DNA of 64,000 nucleotides. Origin: JANNVK01 sp031430435 (lineage in GTDB: Bacteria > Acidobacteriota > Blastocatellia > Pyrinomonadales > Pyrinomonadaceae). The translations under genes were made by a program, and so were the position numbers. The stretch is taken from NCBI GenBank assembly GCA_031430435.1, contig JANPBM010000062.1:1-64000 (forward strand), given 5' to 3'. A model generated the notes under the pieces. That model searched no databases, was not told the origin of the DNA, and saw nothing but the letters and a program-made list of their open reading frames with translations. Within the stretch, counting starts at the first letter, position 1; each line of letters opens with the position of its first letter. Of this stretch, positions 62,958 through 64,000 are shown piece after piece.

Positions 62958-63040
62958 GGGAGGTTAGCCTAATTGGTAAGGCAGCAGTCTTGAAAACTGC
63001 CGCGAGTAATCGTTTGCGAGTTCAACTCCCGCACCTTCCG
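62958..63040 (+). tRNA. tRNA-Ser (TGA)
   Basis: Acceptor GGGAGGT/ACCTTCC; anticodon stem GCAGT/ACTGC, loop CTTGAAA, anticodon TGA; long variable arm (CGCGAGTAATCGTTTGCG), normal for Ser. Confidence 0.9.
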
Positions 63041-63096
63041 TCAAAGAAAATTTCGATTTTAGATTGCCGATTTGTAATTTAATCTGAAATTTTCAC

Positions 63097-63168
63097 GCAA
63101 GTAAAGCCAACCGGTTAGGCGACAGTTTGCAAAACTGTTTATCGTCGGTTCGATTCCGACTACTTGCT
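63097..63168 (+). tRNA. tRNA-Cys (GCA)
   Basis: Acceptor GCAAGTA/TACTTGC; anticodon stem ACAGT/ACTGT, loop TTGCAAA, anticodon GCA; discriminator T as in Cys tRNAs. Confidence 0.92.
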
Positions 63169-63181
63169 TTCGGCGAATGCC

Positions 63182-63250
63182 GGAATGACTACATGGTCAG
63201 AGCATTTGAGGAAACTCAAAAGGTCGTTGGTTCGATACCAACTTTTTCTT
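63182..63250 (+). tRNA. Degenerate tRNA, possible tRNA-Phe-like pseudo-tRNA
   Basis: A complete T arm (GTTGG-TTCGATA-CCAAC) and AGGTC variable loop follow a TTTGA/TCAAA anticodon stem with only six loop bases (GGAAAC), with no U33. The D arm is short. Acceptor GGAATGA/TTTTTCT has one mismatch and wobbles. GAA in the loop suggests Phe origin. Probably non-functional. Confidence 0.5.
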
Positions 63251-63302
63251 CGGAAAAATAGCTCAGTAAAAATGTCATTTCAATTTTGTCGCCGTAAATT
63301 TC

Positions 63303-63377
63303 GGCTTCGTAGCTCAATGGATTTAGAGCATCCGGCTTCGGAACAGAAAGTTGCAGGTTCGAGTCCTGCCGAGGTCA
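63303..63377 (+). tRNA. tRNA-Arg (TCG), weak anticodon stem
   Basis: Acceptor GGCTTCG/CGAGGTC with wobbles; D arm TAGCTCAATGGATTTAGAGC; loop CTTCGGA gives TCG. The anticodon stem TCCGG/ACAGA has two mismatches. T arm GCAGG-TTCGAGT-CCTGC. Confidence 0.75.
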
Positions 63378-63381
63378 TTTC

Positions 63382-63456
63382 GGGATTGTAGCTCAACGGA
63401 ATCAGAGCAGTTCACTACGAACGAACAGGTTGGAGGTTCGAATCCTCTCAGTCCCT
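63382..63456 (+). tRNA. tRNA-Arg (ACG)
   Basis: Acceptor GGGATTG/CAGTCCC; loop CTACGAA gives ACG (A34 normally edited to inosine); anticodon stem GTTCA/CGAAC has one mismatch; T arm GGAGG-TTCGAAT-CCTCT. Confidence 0.85.
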
Positions 63457-63468
63457 TTTATTTTTCTC

Positions 63469-63543
63469 GGCTTCGTAGTTCAACGGAATCAGAACACAAG
63501 TCTTCTAAACTTGAAGTTGCGAGTTCGAATCTCGCCGAAGCCT
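63469..63543 (+). tRNA. tRNA-Arg (TCT)
   Basis: Acceptor GGCTTCG/CGAAGCC perfect; anticodon stem CAAGT/ACTTG, loop CTTCTAA, anticodon TCT. Third Arg tRNA in a row; its D and T arms resemble the first Arg gene, so the three may derive from duplication. Confidence 0.9.
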
Positions 63544-63589
63544 TTTTTCAAGGTAAAAGTAAAAGTAAAAGGCAAAAGTTGTCTTTTAT

Positions 63590-63661
63590 TTCGGGATCGT
63601 CTAATCGGCAGGACGGCTGACTTTGAATCAGTAAATATAGGTTCGACTCCTTTTCCCGAAA
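63590..63661 (+). tRNA. tRNA-Gln (TTG)
   Basis: Acceptor TTCGGGA/TCCCGAA; anticodon stem GCTGA/TCAGT, loop CTTTGAA, anticodon TTG; T arm ATAGG/CCTTT with one mismatch. Acceptor starts with T rather than the usual Gln sequence. Confidence 0.8.
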
Positions 63662-63708
63662 TCAATTCAATTAAAAATTCAAAATTAAGAATTCAAAATT
63701 GAATTTAA

Positions 63709-63783
63709 CTGAGTGTTCCACAGACGGCTATATGGGCTAATTTTGGAAATTAGTGTTCGCAAGTTCGAATCTTGCCACTCAGA
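63709..63783 (+). tRNA. tRNA-Pro (TGG)
   Basis: Acceptor CTGAGTG/CACTCAG perfect; anticodon stem CTAAT/ATTAG, loop TTTGGAA, anticodon TGG; T arm GCAAG-TTCGAAT-CTTGC. Confidence 0.88.
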
Positions 63784-63790
63784 TTTTTAC

Positions 63791-63863
63791 GCAGATGTAG
63801 CCAAACGGCAAAGGCACTCGTCTTAGAAACGAGTTATTGCGAGTTCGACTCTCGCCATCTGTA
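63791..63863 (+). tRNA. tRNA with TAG anticodon (Leu) but short variable loop
   Basis: Acceptor GCAGATG/CATCTGT; anticodon stem CTCGT/ACGAG with loop CTTAGAA gives TAG, which reads Leu CUA codons. Bacterial tRNA-Leu has a long variable arm; here the variable region is only about five bases (TTATT). Otherwise well formed. Confidence 0.8.
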
Positions 63864-63873
63864 TTTTGAAATT

Positions 63874-63950
63874 GATTCATTTGTTTATTGTTTCATCGCG
63901 TCATTTTTTCAATGATTCAATGAGTTAATCAAAAAGTGAATCAATTAAAA
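63874..63950. repeat. Short inverted-repeat DNA between tRNAs
   Basis: ATTGATTCATTTGTTTATTG and TTCAATGATTCAATGAG, with GTGAATCAATT, form imperfect inverted repeats related to the element at 14072-14188. Confidence 0.4.
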
Positions 63951-64000
63951 CGGGGTGATGATGTTAATTGGCAGCATAGAAGTCTTGCAAACTTCTCGTA
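63951..64000 (+). tRNA. tRNA-Ala (TGC), 5' part, cut by window end
   Basis: Acceptor starting CGGGGTG or GGGGTGA; D arm (ATGTTAATTGGCAGCAT); anticodon stem GAAGT/ACTTC, loop CTTGCAA, anticodon TGC. The 3' half lies outside the window, so the array continues. Confidence 0.8.

Noticed and set aside
63182..63285. Permuted tRNA gene
   Set aside because: The apparent 3'-half/5'-half order can be explained by a simple tetraloop hairpin TTTTTC-TTCG-GAAAAA, and the rest of the molecule is too degraded to judge.

Overview
The window looks like a chromosomal segment of a Gram-negative bacterium, most likely an Acidobacteriota of the Blastocatellia type. Outer-membrane biogenesis genes (lpxC, a TamB-like giant, an Omp85/BamA-like protein) show a two-membrane envelope. 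The gene mix (DUF1501/DUF1800 pair, DUF885 peptidase, TAT-exported amine oxidase, an N-terminal MITGFNTD protein) and the moderate GC with AT-rich intergenic repeats fit that lineage. The phylum call is inference; no rRNA is present.

Layout. 1-11300 (minus): an NADH:quinone oxidoreductase (complex I) operon nuoA-B-C-D-E-F-G-H-J-K with a clear sigma70-type promoter before nuoA. Unrelated small genes sit between its subunits: a coiled-coil protein, a signal-peptidase-like protein without the catalytic lysine, a retropepsin-like protease, a PD-(D/E)XK-like protein and an Rpn-type nuclease. nuoI is missing from its usual place. 11490-16450 (plus): a conserved hypothetical gene, thiS-thiG, a c-type cytochrome lipoprotein, an SDR39U1 epimerase and a GntR regulator. 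16530-22965 (minus): tamB-like and a RibB whose GTP-cyclohydrolase-II-like half is degenerate. 23500-32240: a TAT amine oxidase, a CstA-type transporter, an XRE regulator, a DUF885 peptidase, a polysaccharide deacetylase, an MBL hydrolase and lpxC. 32390-41040 (plus): small enzymes, then a tightly overlapping cassette of two paralogous small proteins, a nucleotidyltransferase, a PtuA-like ATPase and a PtuB-like HNH nuclease (Septu-type antiphage module). Its last stop codon overlaps the start of an acyl-CoA carboxylase. 41037-52000: agmatine deiminase-like protein, pyrophosphatase, a crotonase-like protein without catalytic glutamates, a patatin phospholipase, an NtrC-type regulator and DUF1501/DUF1800. 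52600-61810 (minus): genes resembling a type III secretion locus (TPR chaperone-like, signal-less lytic transglycosylase, Omp85 protein, SctO/FliJ-like, SctN/FliI ATPase). 62000-64000 (plus): a dense tRNA array, at least 13 tRNA-like genes running off the window end, several structurally abnormal.

The non-coding DNA is unusual. Many gaps hold short inverted-repeat, MITE-like elements, some in matching pairs at distant sites and one nested in another with an apparent 8-bp target duplication. Three separate tandem arrays share an exact 21-bp period (two DNA turns, seven codons) and lie in gene upstream regions. Together the Septu-like cassette, the tRNA array, the interleaved nuo operon and the 21-bp arrays are the parts most worth following up.
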